A DNA stretch of 21,672 nucleotides, from the NCBI GenBank assembly GCA_026984355.1, contig JALSSG010000038.1, positions 1-21,672 on the forward strand, in the 5' to 3' direction. The notes under the pieces were generated by a model. That model saw nothing but the letters and a program-made list of their open reading frames with translations, was not told the DNA's origin and searched no databases. The position numbers and the translations under genes were made by a program. Shown one piece after another: positions 1 to 7,652 of this stretch (the first letter of the stretch is position 1; each line of letters begins with the position of its first letter). Source of the stretch: Hydrogenothermaceae bacterium. Lineage in GTDB: Bacteria; Aquificota; Aquificia; Aquificales; Hydrogenothermaceae.

Positions 1-29
1 ATTTGTTAAAAGATAGAGGAAAATTTTTT

Positions 30-278
30 ATGATTAACAAAAGTGATAGGTTAATAGAAACAATACATAAATGTGTAATTTTAAAGCTTATTCCTAAAAG
101 ACTAAGATTTATACATCCTACAGTAAGCGAAAAATCAACTCACTTTCTAATAGAATGTGTAAAAAACGCAAAACTAAGTGGCGAAATAATAGAAAAACCC
201 TTAATTTTATATAAGGACAGCAAAAGTAAAATATATACACAAGAAGTAGAAAAAATATTAAACGAGTTTAGACGATGA
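30..278 (+). CDS. Small conserved-looking protein of unknown function (82 aa)
   Basis: An 82-residue basic protein with no signal peptide or membrane segment; I do not recognise a family. The start is placed at the ATG at 30 because an AGAGGA ribosome site lies at 15-20, nine bases upstream. A TTG at 3 in the same frame would add nine residues but has no visible ribosome site in the window. The bases before it (ATT TGT TAA at 1-9) could be the last codons of an upstream gene. Its stop overlaps the ATG of the lipoprotein gene (ATGA at 275-278), so the two are probably translationally coupled and co-transcribed with the downstream kinase and regulator. Function unknown; the only clue is its place at the head of a two-component cluster. 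Confidence 0.6.
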   Translation: MINKSDRLIETIHKCVILKLIPKRLRFIHPTVSEKSTHFLIECVKNAKLSGEIIEKPLILYKDSKSKIYTQEVEKILNEFRR

Positions 279-1336
279 AAATTATAAAAAGATTTCTTTT
301 TTTATTGGTTTTATCTACTATTATGTCCTGCAGTGGAGGTAGCGATAACAGGGTCTTAGAAGGATATGCATTTTCATACAGCTATAACACTTTATACATA
401 ACTTTAGATAAAAATATCTTCTCTTACGAAGTTTTAGAAGATTCCCAAAAGAAAGGAACTTATAACCTAAAGCGATTAGACAAATATAAAAAAATATGGG
501 AGTTTAAACAAGGAAGCACCTTAATAAGAATTGTAAGATTTTCATATGACTATAAAAATAAAGATGATGACCACTTAATTGTAGTTTTTATAAAAGACAA
601 CAACTTTCCAGACGGAACTTACGCAATTGGAATGCTTGAGAAGTTAAAAGAAAGACCAGTTCCTATGGTAGTAAATTGGGCAGACAGTGTTTATTACGGT
701 ATTAGTCTTACAAGTGGAAATGAAAAAAGTGACTATAGAGAGTTTGTCATTAGAAACTTTGCTACAAGATGGTTAGATAAAACAGCTCAGTTAGTAGAGG
801 AAATTTTTGAACCTACTATTGAAGGAAGACTAGAACATAAAGAAGGAAATCCATACACATATGAGTACAAATTTGATGGATTTTATGAAGATACCCATTT
901 TAAACTGGCAGAGATACTTGCTGATAAAAATACCTATATAGCAAGAATTTATAGAAACGATACTATAGACACAGTAAATGATGTAGAGATAGGAATTAGA
1001 AAAAAAACTATACATTTTTCTCAGTTTCCTGAAGGTCAAAAAGTTTGGATGTTATGTAGTAATGGTTTGTGGGCTGAAGGCGTTATAGATGATTTTAATC
1101 CAGAACCATTAGAAGACATTGATAGACCAAAGATAGATTTTACATTCAGCAATGGAAAAAAACTTACAAGATATGCTACGTTTTCTCAGAATTTGTGTGA
1201 AACACTTTTAAAAGGTAGCTACGCATGTGATTTTATGTATGCATATATTTTAGACCCAGTAGGTCAGCTTATAGTTCTAAATGATATAAATCTTCCAGAC
1301 GAAGAGGAACATATAGATTGTGTCGGTGGATGGTAA
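275..1336 (+). CDS. Predicted lipoprotein of unknown function (353 aa)
   Basis: The N-terminus has two lysines and an arginine, a hydrophobic stretch (FLFLLVLSTI) and then IMSC followed by SGGS. This is a lipobox with the lipidated cysteine at residue 19, so the mature protein should be anchored to the inner or outer membrane facing the periplasm. The remainder is rich in aromatic and charged residues, beta-strand-like, with no domain I recognise. Four cysteines lie in the C-terminal third (within MLCSN, NLCET, YACDF and IDCVG), which could form two disulfides in the periplasm; that is inference. The gene starts inside the stop of the preceding small gene and its own end overlaps the histidine kinase start region by up to 17 bases. 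The context suggests an extracytoplasmic partner or signal-binding protein of the kinase, but nothing in its sequence proves this. Confidence 0.75.
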   Translation: MKIIKRFLFLLVLSTIMSCSGGSDNRVLEGYAFSYSYNTLYITLDKNIFSYEVLEDSQKKGTYNLKRLDKYKKIWEFKQGSTLIRIVRFSYDYKNKDDDHLIVVFIKDNNFPDGTYAIGMLEKLKERPVPMVVNWADSVYYGISLTSGNEKSDYREFVIRNFATRWLDKTAQLVEEIFEPTIEGRLEHKEGNPYTYEYKFDGFYEDTHFKLAEILADKNTYIARIYRNDTIDTVNDVEIGIRKKTIHFSQFPEGQKVWMLCSNGLWAEGVIDDFNPEPLEDIDRPKIDFTFSNGKKLTRYATFSQNLCETLLKGSYACDFMYAYILDPVGQLIVLNDINLPDEEEHIDCVGGW

Positions 1337-3299
1337 TTTAAATAATATGTCCTTTCTTCCAGTTGTTTATATTACAGTTTTATTATTTATATCTTTTAGT
1401 TTTTTGAAAAAAATTCAAATCAAACAGTTATACGAAACCTTATCTATAATCTTTCTTTTTCTGTATTATCTAAATATTTTTCCTAATCCCCATAACTACA
1501 TAATTTTATCTTTAGTGTTTTTATCTTTAGGTATCAAAAAAAGTCATATAATAAGCATATTTTTAGCAGTTATATCTTTTTCCTTATTTTTCTTAACAGA
1601 AATAGATAAAAAACTTCTCATATCAGGACTTATAATTTCTTTAGCAACTTTAGACCTAAAAAATATATATTGGATTTTATCGCTTTTAATAAACGGATTG
1701 GTAGTATACTTTTATCCAGAACTTATAGGGTTATCGTATCTTTTAACATTTATCTATATACTTTATGAATATATTCAGGATATAAAGAAAAACTTCCAAA
1801 AAGAAAAAAGATTGTACAGAACAAACCTGAGTAGGAAAATACAGGCCGATATAAATCAAAAATTACGAGAACTAAATGAAGAGATTATAATAATCAACAA
1901 AAAGCTAAAAAGTTTATTTGAACTTAGCAATTACAGCATATCCAGTAATAATATAGAGGATATGGCTACAAGAGTAGTCAATGGTTTAAGAAAACTTGGA
2001 TATACAGGAGTATTTTTCTATTTTAATGAAAATAAAAAACTATACAAAGATGGATTTTTTCCAAACCTGATACCACTTATTAAAAATAAAACTATAGATA
2101 AAAGCGATGATAAATATTTACTTTTTCCTATAAAGGTTTTTAATGAAGAAATTGGTATACTTGGAATTTACAAAAAATCTGGACTTTCAGAGGATGAGAA
2201 GGAATATTTATCAATATATGCAAACACTATAGCCATTTTTTTAGAAAAAGTTTATTACTCAAAAGAAATAACAAAACTAAGAGAAATAACACTAAAAGTC
2301 CTCGATGCAGTAGATATAGCAATAGTAGTTGTTGACAAAGAACTTAACATAACCTTTGAAAATAGATTTTTCCAGTCTATTATACAAAAAAAGGACAGTA
2401 ATAACCTTATAGAGCTACTACCACAGATAGAGCCTTTAAAACAAGAACTACAGAATGTAATAAAAACAGGAAAAAAATTTGAAACAACATTATCTTCTAA
2501 AAACAAAGGAGACTTTGTTTATAATGTAAAAGCCTTTCCTATGAAAATAGACAAAGAAAACGAATTTGATGGAATACTAATAATGATTGAAGATATAACA
2601 AGAAAAGAAGAATTAGAAACGCATATTATACAAACAGAAAAATTAGCTATCTTAGGTAGACTGGTAGCTGGTTTATCTCATGATATTAGAAATCCTCTTG
2701 CTGCAATTTCACAGGCAGCATTTAGAATAAAAAGATTATCTCAAAAATTAAGCAACGAAAAATTAGAAGAACTTGCAAAGGTTATAGAAAAAAATGTAGA
2801 AAGAAGTGCAGATATTATGGAGAGATTACTTAATTTTTCAAAACCTGTAAACCAAAAAAAAGAAATTATATCCCTTGAAACACTTATAGATGAATCATTA
2901 GAACTATCATTAGTGAAAAAACATAAAGTAAAGATTGACAAAAATATAGAAAAAGATATTTATGTATATGGCGATAAAAATGCTTTAATACATGGTATTG
3001 TCAATCTTATAATAAATTCACTAGAGGCAATGAATTACGAAGGTACTTTAAGTATTAACCTGTACAAAAAAGATAATAAAGCTGTAATAGAAATAAAAGA
3101 TACAGGAAAAGGAATTCCTGAAAATATAAAGGACAAAATATTTGAACCATTTTTTACAACAAAAGATGAAGGAACAGGACTTGGTTTATTTATGCTGAAA
3201 AAAATTATAGAAAAACATAACGGAAACATTAAGTTTATAACTGAAAAAAATAAAGGAACTACATTTATAATAGAACTACCAGTAATAGAGGAATTTTAA
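1320..3299 (+). CDS. Membrane-bound sensor histidine kinase with GAF-like and PAS-like domains (NtrB-type)
   Basis: Sensor kinase that should autophosphorylate on His454 and pass the phosphate to the NtrC-type regulator starting at 3299. Residues 12-150 are strongly hydrophobic, about six or seven membrane helices. A charged, helical linker (about 152-195) leads into a GAF-like region (about 200-310) and a PAS-like region (about 325-430, ending in MIEDITRKEEL). The HisKA box is AGLSHDIRNPLAA, and the ATP-binding domain shows an N box (NLIINSLEAM), G1 (DTGKGIP), FEPFFTT and G2 (GTGLGLF). The start is uncertain: GTG at 1320 has AGAGGA eleven bases upstream and overlaps the lipoprotein gene, while ATG at 1347 (residue 10) begins directly at the first membrane helix. 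The stop overlaps the regulator's ATG by one base (TAATG). The membrane-helix plus GAF architecture resembles several NtrB-like kinases; the signal cannot be read from sequence. Confidence 0.88.
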   Translation: MSVDGNLNNMSFLPVVYITVLLFISFSFLKKIQIKQLYETLSIIFLFLYYLNIFPNPHNYIILSLVFLSLGIKKSHIISIFLAVISFSLFFLTEIDKKLLISGLIISLATLDLKNIYWILSLLINGLVVYFYPELIGLSYLLTFIYILYEYIQDIKKNFQKEKRLYRTNLSRKIQADINQKLRELNEEIIIINKKLKSLFELSNYSISSNNIEDMATRVVNGLRKLGYTGVFFYFNENKKLYKDGFFPNLIPLIKNKTIDKSDDKYLLFPIKVFNEEIGILGIYKKSGLSEDEKEYLSIYANTIAIFLEKVYYSKEITKLREITLKVLDAVDIAIVVVDKELNITFENRFFQSIIQKKDSNNLIELLPQIEPLKQELQNVIKTGKKFETTLSSKNKGDFVYNVKAFPMKIDKENEFDGILIMIEDITRKEELETHIIQTEKLAILGRLVAGLSHDIRNPLAAISQAAFRIKRLSQKLSNEKLEELAKVIEKNVERSADIMERLLNFSKPVNQKKEIISLETLIDESLELSLVKKHKVKIDKNIEKDIYVYGDKNALIHGIVNLIINSLEAMNYEGTLSINLYKKDNKAVIEIKDTGKGIPENIKDKIFEPFFTTKDEGTGLGLFMLKKIIEKHNGNIKFITEKNKGTTFIIELPVIEEF

Positions 3300-4693
3300 T
3301 GACTACAGAAAAGGGAAATATACTGATTGTTGATGACGAACAGGATATTTTAATAACTATGAAAGAAATTTTAGAAGATGAAGGATATATAGTTGATACA
3401 ACTGATGACCCAGAAAAAGCTTTAGATTTAGCAAGACAAAACGACTATGACCTTATTATTTCTGACCTTAAAATGCCAAAGCTGTCTGGAGAAGAACTAC
3501 TATGTAAAATTAGAAAAGAGAATGATACAACTAGTTTCATAATAGTTACTGCTTATGGAACTATAGATACAGCAGTTTCCTGTATGAAACAGGGAGCTTT
3601 TCACTACATAACAAAACCTATAAATTTCAATGACCCTTTAGTATGGAAAATAATAGAAGAAGCAGTAAAAAAAGCAAAAGTCTTAAAGGAAAACAAACAG
3701 CTAAAAAAACAGTTAGAAACCATAAGACAATCAAAATCGAATATTAACTACATAATCACCCAAAACAAATACATGAAAGAACTTATTGAGTATATAAAAA
3801 AAGTAGCAGTATTTGATTTTACAGTTCTCATATACGGAGAAAGTGGAGTAGGAAAAGAACTTTTTGCAAAAGCAATCCATGAAGCAAGTAATAGAAAAGA
3901 CAAACCTTTTTTAGCAATAAATTGTGCTGCAATTGCTCCAGAAGTTATGGAGTCAGAATTCTTTGGAACAAAAAAAGGTATCTACACAGGTGCAACAGAA
4001 GACAGAAAAGGAATATTAGAACAGGCAAATGGAGGAACAGTATTTTTAGATGAAGTATCTGAAATGCCACTAAATATACAAAGCAAATTTCTAAGATTTT
4101 TACAGGAAAAGGAAATAAGAAGAATAGGAGATGTCAATCCAATAAAAGTAGATGTAAGAATAATAGCCGCTACAAATAAAGACCTAAAACAACTGGTTAA
4201 AGAAGGAAAATTTAGAGAAGACCTTTATTTTAGATTGGAAGGGATAAAGATAGAAATTCCACCACTTAGAGAAAGAAAGGAAGATATTCCTTTACTTGCT
4301 AACTACTTTATACAAAAATTCAATGAAAAGTATGGAAAAAATATTAAAGGATTAACACAGGAAGCCACAATAGCACTTGTAAATTACAAATGGGAAGGGA
4401 ATGTAAGACAGCTTGAAAATGTTATAAATCAAGCATGTATAATGGCTGACAACATAATTGATGTTCAACATCTTCCACCATATATATCCCAGCAAGAAAA
4501 CAAATTCCCATTTGAATACTCAAAAGCAAAAGAAATCCATACCCAAAAATTTGCTCAAAGCTATTTTAGAGTTTTACTTTCTATAACAGGAGGAAATATA
4601 TCACAGGCAGCTAAACTTGCTAATATAGAAAGACAATCTCTTCAAAAACTTCTAAAAAAATTTTCTATAGACCCTTCAGAATTTAGAAAGTAA
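3299..4693 (+). CDS. NtrC-family sigma54-dependent response regulator with an atypical GIYTGA loop
   Basis: A 464-residue three-domain activator. The receiver domain (about 7-125) has the acidic pair Asp12/Asp13, phospho-acceptor Asp56, Thr84 and Lys106. The AAA+ domain (about 150-385) has Walker A GESGVGKE (180-187), Walker B VFLDE (248-252) and the FREDLYFRL arginine region. The C-terminus is a Fis-type helix-turn-helix (NISQAAKLANIERQSLQKLL). The loop that contacts sigma54, normally GAFTGA, reads GIYTGA at residues 227-232 and is preceded by FFGTKK rather than the usual LFGHEK. Tyr in the third position is a mild change; Ile in the second is unusual. The rest of the ATPase core looks intact, so it is probably functional, but sigma54 engagement is less certain than for a canonical member. 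It is co-transcribed with its kinase (one-base overlap). No gene follows for 80 bases. Confidence 0.9.
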   Translation: MTTEKGNILIVDDEQDILITMKEILEDEGYIVDTTDDPEKALDLARQNDYDLIISDLKMPKLSGEELLCKIRKENDTTSFIIVTAYGTIDTAVSCMKQGAFHYITKPINFNDPLVWKIIEEAVKKAKVLKENKQLKKQLETIRQSKSNINYIITQNKYMKELIEYIKKVAVFDFTVLIYGESGVGKELFAKAIHEASNRKDKPFLAINCAAIAPEVMESEFFGTKKGIYTGATEDRKGILEQANGGTVFLDEVSEMPLNIQSKFLRFLQEKEIRRIGDVNPIKVDVRIIAATNKDLKQLVKEGKFREDLYFRLEGIKIEIPPLRERKEDIPLLANYFIQKFNEKYGKNIKGLTQEATIALVNYKWEGNVRQLENVINQACIMADNIIDVQHLPPYISQQENKFPFEYSKAKEIHTQKFAQSYFRVLLSITGGNISQAAKLANIERQSLQKLLKKFSIDPSEFRK

Positions 4694-4712
4694 ATTTCAC
4701 GTTAAAATTTAA

Positions 4713-4741
4713 TTGAAATTAACAACTCAGTGATATATACT
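4713..4741 (+). promoter_or_regulatory. Candidate sigma70 promoter for the sco-exbB-exbD-tonB-rnhA operon
   Basis: TTGAAA at 4713-4718 and TATACT at 4736-4741 are separated by 17 bases, each with one mismatch from consensus. They lie in the only gap upstream of the SCO-like gene and would give a leader of about 25 bases ahead of the AAGAGGT ribosome site at 4763-4769. The AT-rich background makes chance matches common, so this is a moderate call. Confidence 0.5.
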
Positions 4742-4773
4742 TTCAAAAAACAATACATAGTTAAGAGGTCAAA

Positions 4774-5376
4774 ATGGTAAAAATTCTTTTAATTGTTATT
4801 TTGATACTTTTTAAAACCACATTTGCCCTTCACGGCTCTATAAAAGGATTTCCTAAAAAAGCCCCAGAAATTAACAATTTAATAACAGAAGAAGGAAAAC
4901 AGTTTTCTCTAAAAAATCTAAAAGGAAAAGTTTTGATAATTACATATGGTTACACCTCCTGTCCTCACGTTTGTCCAACTATAACAGCTTTCCTAAAAAA
5001 CATAGAAACAGAACTAAACAAAAAAGGCTTAAAAAACAAGTACAAAATAATATTTATAACTGTAGACCCAAAATTAGATACTCAAGAAAAACTAAAAAAA
5101 TATAAACAGGAAAAAGGATTTAAAGATTGGATATTTTTAACAGGAGATAAAAAAGCTTTAAAAAAAGTATGGGAAAACTACGATGTTTTTGTACAGGATA
5201 AAGGATTTATGCAAATGAAACATGGAAATATGACAATGAAACACAGAATGATAAACCATACAGCAAAAATAACCATAATAGACAAAAATGGATATATAAT
5301 AGAAGAGTTTAAAACTATGTATTTACCTGTTGATGAAATTGTAGAAGACGTAGAAAAACTGATTAAGGAAAATTGA
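4774..5376 (+). CDS. SCO1/SenC-family copper chaperone or thiol protein with a Met/His-rich loop
   Basis: A 200-residue exported protein with a hydrophobic N-terminal signal (residues 3-18) and a thioredoxin fold of the SCO1/SenC/PrrC family. The family's copper and redox site is present: Cys63 and Cys67 in SCPHVCP, the TVDPKLDT motif, and the distal histidine, most likely His162 in NHTAKITIID. In characterised members these ligands bind copper for the CuA centre of cytochrome c oxidase or act as a thiol reductase. Between the fold elements, residues 146-162 form a run of alternating Met and His (Met146, 148, 153, 155, 159; His150, 157, 162) that looks like an added Cu(I)-binding segment. It heads an operon with ExbB, ExbD, TonB and RNase H; its stop overlaps the exbB ATG by one base. 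It is close to the size of simple bacterial SCO proteins. The family call is firm, the role in oxidase assembly is inferred. Confidence 0.9.
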   Translation: MVKILLIVILILFKTTFALHGSIKGFPKKAPEINNLITEEGKQFSLKNLKGKVLIITYGYTSCPHVCPTITAFLKNIETELNKKGLKNKYKIIFITVDPKLDTQEKLKKYKQEKGFKDWIFLTGDKKALKKVWENYDVFVQDKGFMQMKHGNMTMKHRMINHTAKITIIDKNGYIIEEFKTMYLPVDEIVEDVEKLIKEN

Positions 5377-5840
5377 TGGATATAGTTCAAATATTACTTA
5401 AGTTAGCCCTTGTAGGAGAAAAACCTGTCTTATATTTACTTATATTAATGAGTATAATCGCGACTGCCATAATAATAGAAAGAGCGATAGTAATAAAAAA
5501 ATTAGAAAAAAATATGCTTTCTTATAATCCACTTGAACTTAAATTAGCATTAGAAAAAAGACTTGGAATACTGGCAACCTTTGGAAACAATGCACCATTT
5601 ATAGGACTTTTTGGGACTGTTCTTGGAATAATAGAAGCATTCCACGCACTTAGTACTTCTAATGAATTTGGAATAAGGGTAGTAATGGGAGGTATATCAG
5701 AAGCCCTTGTAGCCACTGCACTGGGTCTTTTTGTAGCCATACCATCAGTAATTGCCTATAATTTCTTCGTAAGAAAAGTGAAAACAATTTTACTTATATA
5801 TGAAGAAAAGAAAAAACTACCCCTACAATTAGAGGAATAA
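5376..5840 (+). CDS. exbB: ExbB/TolQ/MotA-type proton channel protein, short form
   Basis: Inner-membrane proton channel subunit that with ExbD converts proton motive force into TonB movement. At 154 residues it is clearly shorter than enterobacterial ExbB (about 240), with one N-terminal helix (about 17-36), a reduced cytoplasmic segment, and a C-terminal pair of helices (about 72-93 and 108-131) carrying the family motifs NNAPFIGLFGTVLGI and GGISEALVATALGLFVAIPS. Thr81 and Thr114 occupy the conserved pore threonine positions. ATG at 5376 is chosen over the TTG at 5373 because it overlaps the previous stop as TGATG and has AAGGAA just upstream. ExbD and TonB follow directly, which favours ExbB over TolQ or MotA; a Tol role cannot be excluded because no tol or pal genes lie nearby to compare. 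Confidence 0.9.
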   Translation: MDIVQILLKLALVGEKPVLYLLILMSIIATAIIIERAIVIKKLEKNMLSYNPLELKLALEKRLGILATFGNNAPFIGLFGTVLGIIEAFHALSTSNEFGIRVVMGGISEALVATALGLFVAIPSVIAYNFFVRKVKTILLIYEEKKKLPLQLEE

Positions 5841-5841
5841 A

Positions 5842-6240
5842 ATGAAGCTGATAGATGACGACGATAAAGAAATTTCCGAGATAAATATGACACCATTTGT
5901 TGATATCATACTTGTAGTTCTAATAATCTTTATGGTAGCAGCCACTTTTATAGTAGAAGGAAAAATAAAACTTAATCTTCCAAAATCTACCACAGCAGAA
6001 ACAGGAAAAACAATAAAACAGAATATCCAGATATCTATAAAGAAATCAGGAGAAATATTTTTAAATGAAAAACCAATAACAAAAGTAGAACTAAAACAAT
6101 TTTTAAAGAAATTAAAAACAAAAAATATTCCTGTAGTTCTTCGCTCAGATAAAGATACAAAATTTCAAAATATAATATCGGTAATAGACATATGCAGAGA
6201 AGCTGGATTAGAAAATTATATAATTGAAACTATAAAATAG
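5842..6240 (+). CDS. exbD: ExbD/TolR biopolymer transport protein
   Basis: A 132-residue protein with the standard ExbD layout: a short acidic cytoplasmic start (KLIDDDDKE), the signature INMTPFVDIILVVLIIFM forming the single membrane helix (about 18-40), and a periplasmic domain to the end. Asp21 in the FVD motif is the proton-carrying aspartate known to be essential in the family. It begins two bases after the exbB stop, with GAGG just upstream inside exbB, so translation is coupled. It works with ExbB to energise TonB, whose gene follows by four bases. ExbD and TolR are hard to separate by sequence; the TonB gene next door supports ExbD. Confidence 0.92.
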   Translation: MKLIDDDDKEISEINMTPFVDIILVVLIIFMVAATFIVEGKIKLNLPKSTTAETGKTIKQNIQISIKKSGEIFLNEKPITKVELKQFLKKLKTKNIPVVLRSDKDTKFQNIISVIDICREAGLENYIIETIK

Positions 6241-6244
6241 AACC

Positions 6245-7138
6245 TTGAAAACAAAAAAGTATCTATTAATAGGTCTTTCTATATCACTAGTACTTCATAT
6301 AATTTTATTTTTTTCACTTAGCCTGCTAACAAAAAAAGAAGAAAAAAGAAAACCTGAAAAGAAAATATATATAAAATTAATTCCTTACGAAAAACATAAA
6401 AATTTAGCCAAACATAAAAAAGCTAAAAAAGAAAAGAAAAAAGGCCTTCCAATAAAACAAAAAAATCAGATAGAGAAAAAAAATAACAAAACAAAATCTA
6501 AGAAAAAACCAAAACCTATAAAAAAGAAAATAAAGAAAGAAAAAAAACAGACAAAACCTCCTGATATAAAAAAACAAAAGAAACCAAAAGAAACTATAAA
6601 AAAACAACTTCAAAAACCTATCACAAAACAGGAAGACAAACAACAAAAACAAAACAAAGATATTAAAAGAAAAGAAAAAAAACCAGAAAAAACTATAAAA
6701 CCTCCTGAAATAGAAATATCAAAAGATATAGAGCAAAAACTGAATAAGGAAATTTCTATACCACAGGATATATTTGGATTAAAAGGAAGCAGTAAAAAAA
6801 CAAAAATATCAAAAAATGAAGAAGACAAACCAAAGAAAACAGATAAAAAAATTCAAGATTATTTAAAATACATCAAAGAAGAATTTGAAAAAAACAAATT
6901 TTACCCACTAAAAGCAAAAAAATTAGGCATAGAAGGAACTGTAATTATCAAGTTCACTATACTACCAGATGGAACAATAGATACAAATAGTATAAAAATA
7001 ATATACAGTGATTCACCTATACTCAGCTATGGAGCAAAAAGAATTTTTGAAAAAATAAAGAAAATCCCAAAACCACCACCTGATAATAAAGAGATTACTG
7101 TTGAAATTCCCATAGAGTATATACTAATAGAGCTATGA
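6245..7138 (+). CDS. tonB: TonB energy transducer with a lysine-rich periplasmic linker
   Basis: A 297-residue protein: basic N-terminus and one membrane helix (about 7-30), an extended linker (about 31-200) dominated by lysine with scattered proline and glutamate or glutamine, and a C-terminal TonB domain (about 205-297) with the motifs YPLKAKKLGIEGTVIIKF and LPDGTID, then the IPKPPPDNKE end segment. TonB transmits ExbB/ExbD motion to outer-membrane receptors. The start is TTG at 6245, four bases after exbD; no ATG is available and the ribosome site is weak, so reinitiation after exbD is likely. The linker is much more lysine-rich than the Pro-Glu/Pro-Lys repeats of enteric TonB. Its stop overlaps the rnhA start (ATGA at 7135-7138). 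No TonB-dependent receptor is visible here, so the substrate is unknown; copper or iron would fit the SCO neighbour. Confidence 0.88.
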   Translation: MKTKKYLLIGLSISLVLHIILFFSLSLLTKKEEKRKPEKKIYIKLIPYEKHKNLAKHKKAKKEKKKGLPIKQKNQIEKKNNKTKSKKKPKPIKKKIKKEKKQTKPPDIKKQKKPKETIKKQLQKPITKQEDKQQKQNKDIKRKEKKPEKTIKPPEIEISKDIEQKLNKEISIPQDIFGLKGSSKKTKISKNEEDKPKKTDKKIQDYLKYIKEEFEKNKFYPLKAKKLGIEGTVIIKFTILPDGTIDTNSIKIIYSDSPILSYGAKRIFEKIKKIPKPPPDNKEITVEIPIEYILIEL

Positions 7139-7575
7139 GAAAGGTAAAAATATATACTGATGGTTCTTCATTAGGAAATCCAGGAGCAGGCGGATGGTGC
7201 ACTCTTCTTATATACAACAATCATCAAAAATTACTAAAAGGAGGAAAAAAATATACAACAAATAATGAAATGGAGCTCAAAGCAGTTCTTGAAGGACTAA
7301 AAGCTCTAAAACAACCTGTAGAAGTTTACATATACACAGATTCAAAATATGTAGCCAATGGTATGAATGAATGGATATATAACTGGGCAAAAAATAACTG
7401 GAAAAACAGCAAAAAAAAAGATATAGAACACAAACAAATCTGGCAGCAGATATATAACCTAATGAAAAAGCACAAAGTAAAAGTAATATGGATTAAAGGA
7501 CATTCAGGACATAAAGAGAATGAATTGTGTGATAAAATAGCAAAAGAAGAAGCAAAGAAATTCCTATCTAAGTAA
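7135..7575 (+). CDS. rnhA: Ribonuclease HI
   Basis: Cuts the RNA strand of RNA-DNA hybrids, for removal of primers and R-loops in the cytoplasm. The 146 residues match the family length and all catalytic positions are visible: Asp9 (YTDGSSLGNPG), Glu47 (TNNEMELKA), Asp69 (YTDSKYV), His123 (GHSGHKENE) and Asp133. These align almost one for one with E. coli Asp10, Glu48, Asp70, His124 and Asp134. The basic handle region (WAKNNWKNSKKKDIEHK) is also present. The gene overlaps the tonB stop by four bases, so it is translated from the same message although functionally unrelated. It is the last gene of the operon; a hairpin follows at 7584. Confidence 0.95.
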   Translation: MRKVKIYTDGSSLGNPGAGGWCTLLIYNNHQKLLKGGKKYTTNNEMELKAVLEGLKALKQPVEVYIYTDSKYVANGMNEWIYNWAKNNWKNSKKKDIEHKQIWQQIYNLMKKHKVKVIWIKGHSGHKENELCDKIAKEEAKKFLSK

Positions 7576-7583
7576 GAAAAGCC

Positions 7584-7615
7584 AATACTTGAAATTTAAC
7601 AAAAGTTCAGGTATT
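7584..7615 (+). terminator. Hairpin between rnhA and nuoA, possible weak terminator
   Basis: AATACTTGAA at 7584-7593 can pair with TTCAGGTATT at 7606-7615 (ten pairs including one G-U) around a 12-base loop, followed by TTAGT. It lies nine bases after the rnhA stop. The stem is AT-rich and the U tract is short, so termination would be partial at best. The same bases contain a possible promoter for nuoA (TTGAAA at 7589-7594 and TATTTT at 7612-7617, 17 apart). Confidence 0.4.
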
Positions 7616-7621
7616 TTAGTA

Positions 7622-7632
7622 AAACAGTGTTT
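7622..7632. promoter_or_regulatory. Palindrome AAACAGTGTTT upstream of nuoA
   Basis: A perfect 11-base palindrome (AAACA-G-TGTTT) 20 bases before the nuoA ATG. If the TTGAAA/TATTTT promoter is real it would sit on the transcription start. The same 11 bases occur upstream of nuoH at 10372-10382, and both copies are followed by one variable base and ATTTT. It could be an operator; the binding protein is unknown. Confidence 0.4.
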
Positions 7633-7652
7633 GATTTTATAGAGGTGAAAAG

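Noticed and set aside
683..692. GACAGTGTTT resembling the nuo palindrome
   Set aside because: It lies inside the lipoprotein coding region and lacks the first half of the palindrome.
6404..6652. Phenylalanine-rich open frame on the - strand
   Set aside because: It is the complement of the A-rich lysine linker of tonB (AAA/AAG read as TTT/CTT); no ribosome site and implausible composition.
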